The notes under the pieces were generated by a model that saw nothing but the letters and a program-made list of their open reading frames with translations, was not told where the DNA came from and did not search any database. This document shows positions 8,336 through 15,581 of a stretch of 26,704 nucleotides of DNA, piece by piece. The stretch comes from Pseudomonadota bacterium (lineage in GTDB: Bacteria > Pseudomonadota > Gammaproteobacteria > Xanthomonadales > Xanthomonadaceae): positions 1 to 26,704 of the forward strand of contig JAEXBT010000176.1 in the NCBI GenBank assembly GCA_023393895.1. Direction: 5' to 3'. A program made the position numbers and the translations under genes. The stretch's first letter is position 1; every line of letters begins with the position of its first letter.

Positions 8336-8362
8336 TTGATTTGAAACCAATCAAAGGATTGG
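8336..8362 (+). promoter_or_regulatory. Overlapping dyads upstream of the TonB-domain gene
   Basis: In an AT-rich island, TTGATT (8336-8341) mirrors AATCAA (8349-8354), and CCAATC (8347-8352) mirrors GATTGG (8357-8362). The two dyads share bases, so either could be an operator or they could form alternative hairpins. TTGTCA at 8330-8335 could be a -35 element but no -10 at the right distance is convincing. Confidence 0.35.
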
Positions 8363-8410
8363 TCGTAGTGTCATCACCCTGTCACGTGATTGTGTTTGGG
8401 AGGGGTGTTG

Positions 8411-9109
8411 ATGAAGAAGATCTCGATGAAGGCAGCCTTTGCAGTTGCTGGACTGTCGGCGGCCATGGCCGCATCCGCGTTGCCGGCGGAAGGACAGAAG
8501 TCTTTTGCGTATGAGGTTGCTCTGGACGCACGTGGCATGATCAGCGAAGTGCACGCGCCGGCCGGTGTACCCGCATCGACCGATGCGGTCCTTCGCGAGC
8601 ATCTGCAGGCTGCACGCCTGATCCCGCAGAACAGCGGCGAGGCGGGGCGAACCCATGTCCGATTTGTGGTCGAAGGTGGTGCGCAACCGCGGGTGGTATC
8701 GATGCAGAGCGGTGCAGCGCCTTTGATGTGGGTCTCGCCCGAGTATCCGCGTCGAGCGATGAGCGCCGGCAATGAAGGCGTGGTGGTGCTTGCTTTAGAG
8801 GTGGCCGTCGACGGCAGCGTCCGCTCGACGGAGGTCCTGCAGGTGCAGGGTGACGTCACCCGTGAAATGGCCGCCGCTGCCCAGGCCGTCAGCCGCGAGT
8901 GGCGCTTCTCTCCCGAAGTGGTAGCAGGCCAGCCCGTGGCTGCGCGCCTGCTGGTCCCGGTCTGCTACTTCATGTCGCGAAACGCCGATGAAGCGTGCAG
9001 CTGGCAGCGTCCGGACAATGGTCAATGGATGGCGGGCGCCTCAATCGTCGACCGCCAGCCGGCCTTCAGCCTCACGACCGGCGCGATCGCCTACCAGCCC
9101 GACCACTGA
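8411..9109 (+). CDS. Secreted protein with a TonB C-terminal domain
   Basis: A 232-residue exported protein. ATG at 8411 has GGGAGG at 8398-8404. The N terminus (MKKISMKAAFAVAGL, cleavage near ALPA/E) looks like a cleavable signal peptide and not the membrane anchor of classical TonB, and there is no Pro-rich spanning region. Residues about 106-187 match the TonB C-terminal fold (SPEYPRRAM, GVVVLALEVAVDGSV, AVSREWRFSP). Two Cys (185, 196) in the tail could form a disulfide. In the family, this domain touches the TonB box of receptors. With the TonB-dependent receptor close by, it may be an accessory, but it cannot transmit proton-motive force without an anchor. Its last 38 bases overlap the end of the opposite nth gene. 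Confidence 0.8.
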   Translation: MKKISMKAAFAVAGLSAAMAASALPAEGQKSFAYEVALDARGMISEVHAPAGVPASTDAVLREHLQAARLIPQNSGEAGRTHVRFVVEGGAQPRVVSMQSGAAPLMWVSPEYPRRAMSAGNEGVVVLALEVAVDGSVRSTEVLQVQGDVTREMAAAAQAVSREWRFSPEVVAGQPVAARLLVPVCYFMSRNADEACSWQRPDNGQWMAGASIVDRQPAFSLTTGAIAYQPDH

Positions 9110-9842
9110 CCGGGGTCGACGCGGCAACATGTTCCACCGCACTGGCCGGGCCCTTCTCCGGCCAGTGGCAGAGATCATGAATGGGGCACAGGTGGCAGTC
9201 GGGGGCGCGCGCCTTGCAGATGTAGCGCCCGTGCAGGATCAGCCAGTGGTGGGCGTGCCGCAGGTACTCGGCCGGCACCCGCTTCATCAGGGCGTCCTCC
9301 ACCGCACGCACGTCCTTGCCCGGCGCGAGCCCGGTGCGGTTGGCAACACGGAAGATGTGCGTGTCCACCGCCATCGTCGACTGGCCGAAGGCGGTGTTGA
9401 GCACCACGTTCGCCGTCTTGCGGCCGACGCCCGGCAGCGCTTCCAGTGCGGCACGCTCGTCCGGCACCTCGCCACCGTGGTGTTCGAGCAGCAGCTCCGA
9501 AAGGCGCACGACGTTCGCCGCCTTGGTGTTGTACAGGCCAATGGTGGCGATGTGGGGCTTCAGTCCCTCGATGCCGAGCGCTGCGATCGCCGCAGGCGTG
9601 TTTGCCACCGGGAACAGCCTGCGCGTCGCCTTGTTGACACTGACGTCGGTGGCCTGCGCCGATAGCGCGACCGCGACCAGCAGTTCGAATGGCGTCGAGT
9701 ATTCCAGCTCCGTCTTCGGTTCCGGCTCGAGCTCGTGCCAGCGCCGGAACGCCTCGCGGATTTCGGCCGCAGTCATCGGTTTCGACCTGCGGAGCGCTGC
9801 TTTCGTTGCCGTGCGCGCCGCGGCCTTTTTCGTGCGGGTCAT
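9072..9842 (-). CDS. nth: Endonuclease III (DNA glycosylase/AP lyase)
   Basis: Removes oxidised pyrimidines in base-excision repair and nicks the abasic site. Diagnostic parts are a helix-hairpin-helix LPGVGRKTANVV with catalytic K142, catalytic D160 (VDTHIFRV), and a 4Fe-4S loop with Cys 209, 216, 219 and 225 (C-x6-C-x2-C-x5-C). The start at 9842 overlaps the stop of the upstream gene as ATGA, supporting translational coupling. It adds a basic tail of about 22 residues absent from E. coli Nth, so an internal start at Met23 is possible. A basic C-terminal extension (GRAGRRSRRS) runs into the convergent TonB-domain gene. Confidence 0.95.
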   Translation of the reverse strand: MTRTKKAAARTATKAALRRSKPMTAAEIREAFRRWHELEPEPKTELEYSTPFELLVAVALSAQATDVSVNKATRRLFPVANTPAAIAALGIEGLKPHIATIGLYNTKAANVVRLSELLLEHHGGEVPDERAALEALPGVGRKTANVVLNTAFGQSTMAVDTHIFRVANRTGLAPGKDVRAVEDALMKRVPAEYLRHAHHWLILHGRYICKARAPDCHLCPIHDLCHWPEKGPASAVEHVAASTPVSGRAGRRSRRS

Positions 9843-10198
9843 CGCCGGGCCTTGGCGAGCGCCCGTGACAGCGCCGCGGCGGCGGCATCGGGCAATGCCG
9901 GCTTGCCCGCGACACCGGCCAGGGCCTCCGCCTGGCGCCGACGACGCTCTGCCTGGATCCGCACCAGACGCGCATCGCGTTCCCGGTGGCGTTCACGGGC
10001 GGCGAGGGCCACGACGCGTGCGCGTCGCGCGGCGCCGATCAGGTCGATCATGGCGGCGTCGAGGCCGGCGCGACGGGGTGCCTCGACATCCCCATCCCAT
10101 TCCAGCAGCCCCTGTGAGAATGCGGCATCGATGTCGTCATCGGCCACTGCACGCACCAGCGCCTGCCAGTCGATCGCGCGGTCAACGATCGTCGACAT
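9839..10198 (-). CDS. Conserved-looking protein of unknown function, 119 residues
   Basis: Not recognised. The N-terminal half (VDRAIDWQALVRAVADDDID) looks globular and acidic. The C-terminal half (about 55-119) is a long Arg/Ala-rich helix, possibly coiled coil (AARERHRERDARLVRIQAER). No signal peptide or membrane segment. The start overlaps the enoyl-CoA hydratase stop by one base (TGATG) and the end overlaps the nth start by four, so it is translated in a tight three-gene unit. That placement supports it being real; it says little about function. A nucleic-acid-binding role is conceivable from the basic helix, but that is a guess. Confidence 0.7.
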   Translation of the reverse strand: MSTIVDRAIDWQALVRAVADDDIDAAFSQGLLEWDGDVEAPRRAGLDAAMIDLIGAARRARVVALAARERHRERDARLVRIQAERRRRQAEALAGVAGKPALPDAAAAALSRALAKARR

Positions 10199-10980
10199 CA
10201 GCGTCCGCTGAACACCGGTTTGCGCTTCTCCAGGAAGGCGCCGGTACCCTCGCGCATGTCATCGGTGGAGAACACCAGGCCGAACTGCGCCGACTCGTAC
10301 TCGAGCCCTTCCTCGATCCCGCACTCGCCGCCGATGTTCACGCAATCGAGCATCGCGCGAAGCGCCAGCGGCGCGGCACTTGCCAACTGGGCAGCGAGCC
10401 TGGCGGCTTCTTCCTGGAGTTCGGCAGCCGGCACCACGCGGTTGACGATGCCCAGTTGCAGGGCACGCTCGGCGGTGATCGGTGCACCGGTCAGGCACAG
10501 TTCCAGGGTGGCCGCACGGCCGGCCAGCCGCAGCAGGCGCTGGCTGCCGCCGAAACCCGGGATCAGGCCGAGGTTGATCTCAGGCTGGCCCACCTTGGCG
10601 CTCTCCGCGGCGATGCGCAGGTGGCAGCACATCGCCAGCTCCAGTCCGCCGCCGAGTGCGAAGCCGTTGATCGCGGCGATCACCGGCTTGGGCATCTTCT
10701 CGATGCGGCGCATCATCCGCTGGCCGCGCAGCGAGAAATCGCGGCCCTGGACCGGCGTCAGGCCGTTCATCTCGCTGATGTCCGCGCCGGCGACGAAGGC
10801 CTTGGCGCCAGCGCCGGTCAGCACGACGACACGAACATCGTCGTCCTCGGCGGCCGCGTCGAACGCATGATGCAGTGCGTCGATGGTGGCGCTGTTGATT
10901 GCATTCAGCCGCTCAGGCCGGTTAATGGTGAGGGTGCGGATGCCATCGCGGGTTTCGGACTGCAGGGGCGTCTCGGACAT
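10198..10980 (-). CDS. Enoyl-CoA hydratase (crotonase family)
   Basis: Hydrates trans-2-enoyl-CoA in fatty-acid beta-oxidation. The 260-residue protein has both catalytic glutamates of true hydratases, E114 (GGGLELAM) and E134 (GQPEINLGLIPGFGG), and the CoA/oxyanion region AFVAGADISEM. Start MSETPLQ at 10978-10980 has GAGG five bases upstream, preferred over an ATG four codons earlier. First gene of an operon with the 119-residue protein and nth. Its product could also feed 3-hydroxyacyl-CoA metabolism linked to the PHB genes further right, which is inference. Confidence 0.93.
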   Translation of the reverse strand: MSETPLQSETRDGIRTLTINRPERLNAINSATIDALHHAFDAAAEDDDVRVVVLTGAGAKAFVAGADISEMNGLTPVQGRDFSLRGQRMMRRIEKMPKPVIAAINGFALGGGLELAMCCHLRIAAESAKVGQPEINLGLIPGFGGSQRLLRLAGRAATLELCLTGAPITAERALQLGIVNRVVPAAELQEEAARLAAQLASAAPLALRAMLDCVNIGGECGIEEGLEYESAQFGLVFSTDDMREGTGAFLEKRKPVFSGR

Positions 10981-11142
10981 GAATCCTCGCAAACAGGTCA
11001 GGGAAATCGGGCGGGCCGTCCGGGAACCATCATGGCTGCGGGCGGTCCATACCGGCGTCAGTGGCGGTTAAGCCCGGTGCCGACTATCCTAACGCGTTGT
11101 TTTACGGGCCTGTGCCCGAACCCATTCCATCAGAGGAAGTCT

Positions 11143-11835
11143 ATGAAATTGCGTTTGCTCGCTGCCGCCGTCGCGGCTTTCACCCTGACCGCGGGCGTTG
11201 CCGGTGCGCAGGATCTCAACTCCGAGAAGGGCAAGCTGAGCTACGCATTCGGCTATGACTTCGCGCGCAACCTGGCCGAGAGCGGCGAGCAGATCGACAC
11301 CGCCGCCGTGGTCAAGGCGGTGCAGGACGGTCTGGCCAAGAAGAACCCGGCGATCACGCCCGAGCAGGCCAAGCCGGCGCTGGACGCCTTCCAGAAGCGC
11401 CAGCAGGCCAAGGCGCAGGCCGCGCAGGCGGAGTTCAACAAGATGGCCGCCGAGAACCAGACCCGCAGCACCCAGTACATGAACCAGTTCAAGGCCCAGT
11501 CGGGTGTGCGGACGCTGCCGGGCGGGGTGATGTACCGCGTGCTGGAGAACGGCACCGGCCGCAAGCCGGCGCTGGCCAACACCGTGTCGCTGCAGGTGCT
11601 GGGCCCGCTGCCGTTCGGCCAGCGTCCGCAGCAGGCGGTGCAGCCGCAGGCGCCGACCGTCAAGGTCAGCGAGATCGAGATGCCGGCGATGCGTGAAGTC
11701 ATCACCCAGATGCCGATGGGCTCCAAGTGGGAAGTGGTGCTGCCGGCCGACAAGGCTTTCGGCAACGACCCGCGCTCGGGTTTCCCGCCGAACGTCGCCG
11801 TCGCCTTCGAGATCAAGCTGGTCAACGTCCAGTAA
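11143..11835 (+). CDS. Periplasmic FKBP-family protein with a degenerate isomerase domain
   Basis: A 230-residue Mip/FkpA-type protein. ATG at 11143 has AGAGGA at 11132-11137. The signal peptide ends at AGA/Q (about residue 22). Residues 25-120 match the helical FKBP N-terminal dimerisation/chaperone domain (LSYAFGYDFARNL), with a long Gln/Ala-rich helix. Residues 121-230 match the FKBP domain at both ends (VLENGTGRKP, MGSKWEVVLPADKAFG, FPPNVAVAFEIKLV). The middle, which in active enzymes holds DGTxFDSS and the catalytic aromatic and Asp residues, is replaced by a Gln/Pro stretch (about 155-175). It may therefore act as a chaperone rather than an efficient prolyl isomerase. A strong terminator follows the gene. 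Confidence 0.85.
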   Translation: MKLRLLAAAVAAFTLTAGVAGAQDLNSEKGKLSYAFGYDFARNLAESGEQIDTAAVVKAVQDGLAKKNPAITPEQAKPALDAFQKRQQAKAQAAQAEFNKMAAENQTRSTQYMNQFKAQSGVRTLPGGVMYRVLENGTGRKPALANTVSLQVLGPLPFGQRPQQAVQPQAPTVKVSEIEMPAMREVITQMPMGSKWEVVLPADKAFGNDPRSGFPPNVAVAFEIKLVNVQ

Positions 11836-11860
11836 GCGTCCTCCAGGTGGCATGATGGAG

Positions 11861-11894
11861 CGCCGGTTCCCGCGTGGAGCCGGCGTTTCTTTTT
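11861..11894 (+). terminator. Rho-independent terminator after the FKBP gene
   Basis: A stem of 10 pairs including one G-T (CGCCGGTTCC with GGAGCCGGCG, loop CGCGT) is followed by TTTCTTTTT. This is the clearest intrinsic terminator in the window. It ends 6 bases before the ATG of the DUF1289 gene. Confidence 0.85.
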
Positions 11895-11900
11895 CAGCGC

Positions 11901-12107
11901 ATGCAACACGATCCGCAACCCTTGAAGACCATTGCCAGTCCGTGCAGCGGCGTTTGCCAGCTGGACCCGGCCGGCCTTTGCCTTGGCTGCCGCCGCAGCG
12001 GCGCCGAGATCGCGCGCTGGCGGACGATGGACGATGCCGAACGCCAGCGCTACCTGCGCGATATCCTGCCCGCACGCGGCTGGCGGCCGGTGGTGGCGGG
12101 CGAATGA
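11901..12107 (+). CDS. DUF1289 family protein (small, four-cysteine)
   Basis: A 68-residue cytoplasmic protein with the DUF1289 pattern: PCSGVCQLD, then CLGC, then the EIARW segment. The four cysteines suggest a bound metal or Fe-S centre; the role is unknown. The ATG at 11901 follows directly on the terminator T-run and has no visible ribosome binding site. A GTG at 11874 in the same frame would lie inside the terminator. The end overlaps the next start as ATGA, so it begins a coupled three-gene unit with nudL and the sulfurtransferase gene. Expression may rely on read-through of the terminator. Confidence 0.8.
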   Translation: MQHDPQPLKTIASPCSGVCQLDPAGLCLGCRRSGAEIARWRTMDDAERQRYLRDILPARGWRPVVAGE

Positions 12108-12721
12108 GCCTGATCACCCGGGTGCTGGCGGGGCTGCGGCCCCTGCCGGAAGTGCCGCGCGACGCGCCGTGGAACCAGCCTGACCTCGACGACCTGCTGC
12201 CCTCCGCGCCGCTGCGTGAAGCCGCGGTGCTGATCGGGCTGGTTGAGCGCTCGCAGGGCCCGCAGGTGCTGCTCACCCGGCGCACCGAGCACCTGCGCCA
12301 TCACGCTGGCCAGGTGAGCTTTCCCGGCGGAGCGCTGGAGCCCGAGGATGCCGATGCGGTTGCCGCGGCGCTGCGCGAAACCCATGAGGAAATCGGGGTC
12401 GGTGCGGCGTCCATTGAGCCGCTGGGCTTCCTCGACCCGATGGCCACGATCACGGGCTTCCGCGTGGTGCCGGTGGTGGCGCGCATCGACGCGGAGTACC
12501 ACGCCATCCCGGATCCCAACGAAGTCGCGGAAGTGTTCGAGCTGCCGCTCGACTTCGTGCTCGCGCCCGGCAGCCTGTTCCATGCCGAGATGGCATGGCG
12601 GGGCCGCGTCCGCCGCATCGCCGAGCTGCATCCGTGGCCTGGAGCGGCACATGCCCGGGTCTGGGGCGCGACTGCGATGATCATCGAGAACCTCCGTCGG
12701 CGACTGGAGGCCCTGCCATGA
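12104..12721 (+). CDS. nudL: Nudix hydrolase, CoA pyrophosphatase type
   Basis: Predicted to cleave CoA or acyl-CoA to phosphopantetheine and 3',5'-ADP. Residues about 56-76 carry the CoA-specific UPF0035 signature (LLTRRTEHLRHHAGQVSFPGG region), leading into a complete Nudix box at 76-98 (GALEPE...RETHEEIGV). The 205-residue length fits the family. The start overlaps the DUF1289 stop by ATGA, and its own stop overlaps the sulfurtransferase start the same way. The symbol rests on the family motif, not on substrate data. Confidence 0.9.
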   Translation: MSLITRVLAGLRPLPEVPRDAPWNQPDLDDLLPSAPLREAAVLIGLVERSQGPQVLLTRRTEHLRHHAGQVSFPGGALEPEDADAVAAALRETHEEIGVGAASIEPLGFLDPMATITGFRVVPVVARIDAEYHAIPDPNEVAEVFELPLDFVLAPGSLFHAEMAWRGRVRRIAELHPWPGAAHARVWGATAMIIENLRRRLEALP

Positions 12722-13581
12722 ACACCCCTTCCGGATGGACCACGCTGGTGGATGCCGCCTCGCTCGCCGCCGCACTGGACCGTGACGATCTGGTGCTGCT
12801 GGATTGCCGCTCGGTGCTGACCGATCCAGGGGACGGCGCGCGTGCCCATGCCGAAGGCCACATCCCCGGCGCCTTCCACGCCGATCTCGAGCGCGACCTG
12901 TCGGACATGGCGCAGGCCGGACAGGGTCGTCATCCGTGGCCGCGCGCCGAGGCCTTTGCCCGCACGATTGCGCGCTGGGGCGTGACGCCGACAACCCAGG
13001 TCGTGGCCTACGACGCCGACAACGGCATGTATGCCGCGCGTGCGTGGTGCCTGCTGCGGTTGTTCGGCCATCCCGGCGTCGCCGTGCTCGATGGCGGGCT
13101 GGCTGCGTGGCAGGCCGCCGGACACCCGCTATCGGCCGAGATGCCGGCACCGATCGATGACGCGCCGCCGTATCCGGGCGACTTCGACCACCCGCGCCTG
13201 TTCGACCATGCCGATGTCGCCGCGCATGTCGCGCATGGCGGGCTGCTGGTGGATGCGCGCGCGCCGGAGCGTTTCCGCGGCGAGGTCGAGCCGATTGATC
13301 CGAAGGCCGGTCACGTGCCCGGTGCGGTCAATCGCCCGTTCGCCGACAACCTCACCGGTGGCCGATTCAAGCCGCGCGAGGTGCTGTTCGCCGAGTTCGC
13401 CGACCTGCTCGGCGGGCGCACGCCCTCGGACATGGTCGCAATGTGCGGCTCCGGCGTCACCGCCTGCCATCACCTGCTGGCGATGGCGCATGCCGGCCTG
13501 CAGGGCGCGAAGCTCTACAAGGGCTCGTGGAGCGGCTGGATCGACGATCCGGGGCGTCCGGCGGCGACCGGGGCTGCCTGA
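12718..13581 (+). CDS. sseA: Sulfurtransferase (3-mercaptopyruvate type), two rhodanese domains
   Basis: Transfers sulfur from 3-mercaptopyruvate or thiosulfate to thiol acceptors. The 287-residue protein has an inactive N-terminal rhodanese domain (about 5-140; LDCRSVLTDP) and a catalytic C-terminal one (about 155-280). The active-site loop CGSGVTAC (C243) is the mercaptopyruvate form, as opposed to the basic CRKGVT loop of thiosulfate enzymes. It starts by ATGA overlap with nudL, so the three genes are translated as a unit. Substrate preference is inferred from the loop only. Confidence 0.88.
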   Translation: MNTPSGWTTLVDAASLAAALDRDDLVLLDCRSVLTDPGDGARAHAEGHIPGAFHADLERDLSDMAQAGQGRHPWPRAEAFARTIARWGVTPTTQVVAYDADNGMYAARAWCLLRLFGHPGVAVLDGGLAAWQAAGHPLSAEMPAPIDDAPPYPGDFDHPRLFDHADVAAHVAHGGLLVDARAPERFRGEVEPIDPKAGHVPGAVNRPFADNLTGGRFKPREVLFAEFADLLGGRTPSDMVAMCGSGVTACHHLLAMAHAGLQGAKLYKGSWSGWIDDPGRPAATGAA

Positions 13582-13646
13582 GCCCGGGGCCGGCCGTACC
13601 GATCGACGCACGCGGCCGCGCTCAACGGGTTGGCTGCCACTTGACC

Positions 13647-13663
13647 GGGCGCAATGCGCCCTT
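13647..13663 (+). terminator. Possible terminator after the sulfurtransferase gene
   Basis: GGGCGC and GCGCCC form a 6-bp stem with an AAT loop, followed by only two T residues. The remainder of the 134-base gap to the copper-chaperone gene shows no other clear signal. Confidence 0.35.
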
Positions 13664-13715
13664 GGGGCGGATCGCTATCATTGCGGCTCACTCCACCGCG
13701 TGTCCGCATCCCGCC

Positions 13716-14159
13716 ATGAACAGACTGCTTGTCGCCGCCGTGATCTCGTCTGCCGTCCTGATGTCGTCCTGTGCCGATGCGGGGGGCAGTGCCTGCGAGC
13801 CGCGTGTTGAGCAGGGCTGGGTCAGGCTGGTCCCCGGGGGCATGCCCATGCATGCGGGATTCGGAAGGATCGCCAACCAGTGCGATGCCCCCGCGGTGGT
13901 CACCGGTGCGCGCAGCCCCAGCTACGGCAGCATCGAACTGCATGAAACGCGCAACGTCGACGGCATGATGCAGATGCGCCAGATCAAGGAGCTGCGGATC
14001 GCCGCCAAGGACGCCGCGACCATGAAGCCCGGTGGCCTGCACCTGATGCTGATGGAGCCCAAGGCCCCGCTTAAGGCGGGCGACCGGGTGACCATCGTTT
14101 TCACCCTGGCCGGTGGCGGCGAGGTGACCAGCGAGTTCGCGGTGCGCGATCCCGACTGA
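13716..14159 (+). CDS. PCu(A)C-type periplasmic copper chaperone, probable lipoprotein
   Basis: Binds Cu(I) in the periplasm and delivers copper, in known cases to cytochrome oxidase. The 147-residue protein has the exact family motif: H76, ten residues, M87, twenty-one residues, H109-x-M111. The N terminus (MNRLLVAAVISSAVL) ends in LMSSC with Cys19. This resembles a lipobox with Met at -3, so it may be lipidated, though a plain Sec peptide is possible. Two more Cys (27, 56) could form a disulfide. No cytochrome-oxidase or SCO gene is visible nearby. The start is the first ATG that gives the signal peptide. Its stop lies 10 bases from the end of the convergent gene. Confidence 0.88.
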   Translation: MNRLLVAAVISSAVLMSSCADAGGSACEPRVEQGWVRLVPGGMPMHAGFGRIANQCDAPAVVTGARSPSYGSIELHETRNVDGMMQMRQIKELRIAAKDAATMKPGGLHLMLMEPKAPLKAGDRVTIVFTLAGGGEVTSEFAVRDPD

Positions 14160-14169
14160 CGCTTTGGCT

Positions 14170-14463
14170 TCAGTCCTCGTCTTCCTCGAACTCGACCACC
14201 GCGTCGAGGTCGAAAGCGAGTTCCTCGAGGGCCTGGCGGACGCGGCGCGCGGTGGCGTCGTTCGGTGCATCGACTTCGATCGAATGCATGTCCGGCCCGC
14301 CGACGTCCGACAGCCCGGCCGAACTGGAGTCGGCGTCGTCCATGTGCGACATCAGGTCCGCGATTTCCTCGACGTGTTCGATGCCATCGATGCTCTGCAG
14401 CAGGTTGATGATGGCACGGACGTCGTCTTCGCGGCCGGTGATGCGCACTCGGAGCAGGGGCAT
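14170..14463 (-). CDS. Small acidic protein with ACT/ferredoxin-like fold pattern
   Basis: Not recognised as a named family. The 97-residue protein shows a strand-helix-strand-strand-helix-strand order: LLRVRITG, a helix (DVRAIINLLQSIDG), EHVEEIADL, an acidic loop (about 42-57), HSIEVDAP, a helix (ATARRVRQALEELAF) and DAVVEFEE. This matches ACT-like regulatory domains. No signal peptide. The Ser/Asp/Gly loop replaces the usual tight turn. It is convergent with the copper-chaperone gene and upstream of nothing obvious on its strand. A small-molecule or metal sensing role is possible but unproven. Confidence 0.65.
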   Translation of the reverse strand: MPLLRVRITGREDDVRAIINLLQSIDGIEHVEEIADLMSHMDDADSSSAGLSDVGGPDMHSIEVDAPNDATARRVRQALEELAFDLDAVVEFEEDED

Positions 14464-14540
14464 GGCATGGGTCTCGGGTGGGATGGGCCTAGGCTAGCAG
14501 TCGGACGGCACGGACAGGTGACGGTGGCGGCGAGGCCTCG

Positions 14541-15452
14541 TCACTTCCTTTCGCGCACCGGGATCGGGACGTTGCACAGGTCGATATGGCCTGCCGGACG
14601 GCTGTAGAAGTCATCGACGCGGTTGCGGCGGGCCTCGGTCGCGTCGCGGAAGGCCGGGCTGTCGGTGCGCATGATTTCCAGCGGGGTGCGATCGGCTTCC
14701 GGCACCTCGCTGGCCAGGCGGATCGCGCGGATCGGGGTGCGCCGGGCAGGGTCGGCATAGAAGCCCATCGGTTCCGGGCCGCGCGGCAGTCCGCTCAGCA
14801 GCTCGATGCCTTTCACCACGCGGCCGGCCATGCTCAGCTGGCCGTCCAGCGCACGCGGTGCCTGGCCGATGACCACGTAGAGTTCGGCGCCAATGCTGCT
14901 GTCGGGTGCGTTGTTGCGGCCCGCGCCCAGCGCGCCGTAGCAGTGGGTGATCCACATGCGGCCGCTGGCCGGGTCGCGCGCGGCGGGCATGCCTTCCGCG
15001 AACCCGACCTCGGGTGCCCAGCCATCCTGGTCGGGCAGGCGATCAAAAGCGACGCCGCGGGAATCGCGGGTGAACTCGGCGGGGAGCTTGTCGCGGGTGC
15101 CCGCCGGGCGCGGCTTCGCCTTGGCGGGATCGTCGGCATCGGCATCGCCGAACTGGGCGACGAAGTTGTCCTGCACCCGGTAGACGCTGGTGCCATCCCA
15201 GAAGCCGCCCCGCGCCATCGTCTTGATGTTGGCGACGTGCTCGGGCGCGAAGCCCGGCGCCAGTTCGATCACCACGCGCCCCGCGGGCAGCTCCATGTAC
15301 AACGTGTTGGCCGGGTCGAGCGTGCGCCAGGCGCTGGCGGGCGCGGCGTCGATGATCTCCTTGGGGCTGCGGTAGCCGGATTTTTCCGAGGCGGCCGCAT
15401 TAGCGGCCAGTGGCAGCAGGGCGATGCAGGCGAGGGCGAGGGGCAGGCGCAT
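14541..15452 (-). CDS. Periplasmic cyclophilin-type peptidyl-prolyl isomerase
   Basis: Catalyses proline cis-trans isomerisation in exported proteins. The start [13 protein letters not shown] at 15450-15452 gives a signal peptide cleaved near ANA/A (about residue 20). The cyclophilin core lies at about 50-240, with [40 protein letters not shown] (holding the family's catalytic Arg position) and [15 protein letters not shown]. An insertion of about 60 residues ([11 protein letters not shown] to PASGRMW) sits in the core, making it longer than typical bacterial cyclophilins (303 residues). A tail with a possible helix follows. The reading frame continues upstream to 15548 but the extra residues have no signal features. 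Confidence 0.88.
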   Translation of the reverse strand: MRLPLALACIALLPLAANAAASEKSGYRSPKEIIDAAPASAWRTLDPANTLYMELPAGRVVIELAPGFAPEHVANIKTMARGGFWDGTSVYRVQDNFVAQFGDADADDPAKAKPRPAGTRDKLPAEFTRDSRGVAFDRLPDQDGWAPEVGFAEGMPAARDPASGRMWITHCYGALGAGRNNAPDSSIGAELYVVIGQAPRALDGQLSMAGRVVKGIELLSGLPRGPEPMGFYADPARRTPIRAIRLASEVPEADRTPLEIMRTDSPAFRDATEARRNRVDDFYSRPAGHIDLCNVPIPVRERK

Positions 15453-15536
15453 CGGTGGCTCCGGGGCGAAAAGCCGAGCATAGCCGCGCGGGGATCCGCG
15501 CGGTAGCGTGCCGACGCCATGGATCGGCCCAACGAG

Positions 15537-15561
15537 AAAGCCCGGCACGTGGCCGGGCTTT
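15537..15561 (-). terminator. Rho-independent terminator after the small beta-sandwich gene
   Basis: AAAGCCCGGC and GCCGGGCTTT form a perfect 10-bp stem with a 5-base loop. On the minus strand it is followed by TCTCGTT. It lies 20 bases past the stop of the 73-residue gene and isolates it from the cyclophilin gene. Confidence 0.75.
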
Positions 15562-15581
15562 CGGGCGACGCTGGTCGGGGA

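Noticed and set aside
10205..10870. 216-codon plus-strand frame
   Set aside because: Antisense to enoyl-CoA hydratase with both catalytic Glu motifs intact; no recognisable protein on the plus strand.
9316..11142. Long N-terminal extension of the FKBP-family protein (839 residues)
   Set aside because: The extension is antisense to nth and enoyl-CoA hydratase; the real start has a binding site and signal peptide.
14586..15506. 306-codon plus-strand frame
   Set aside because: Antisense to the cyclophilin gene, whose signal peptide and core motifs are clear.
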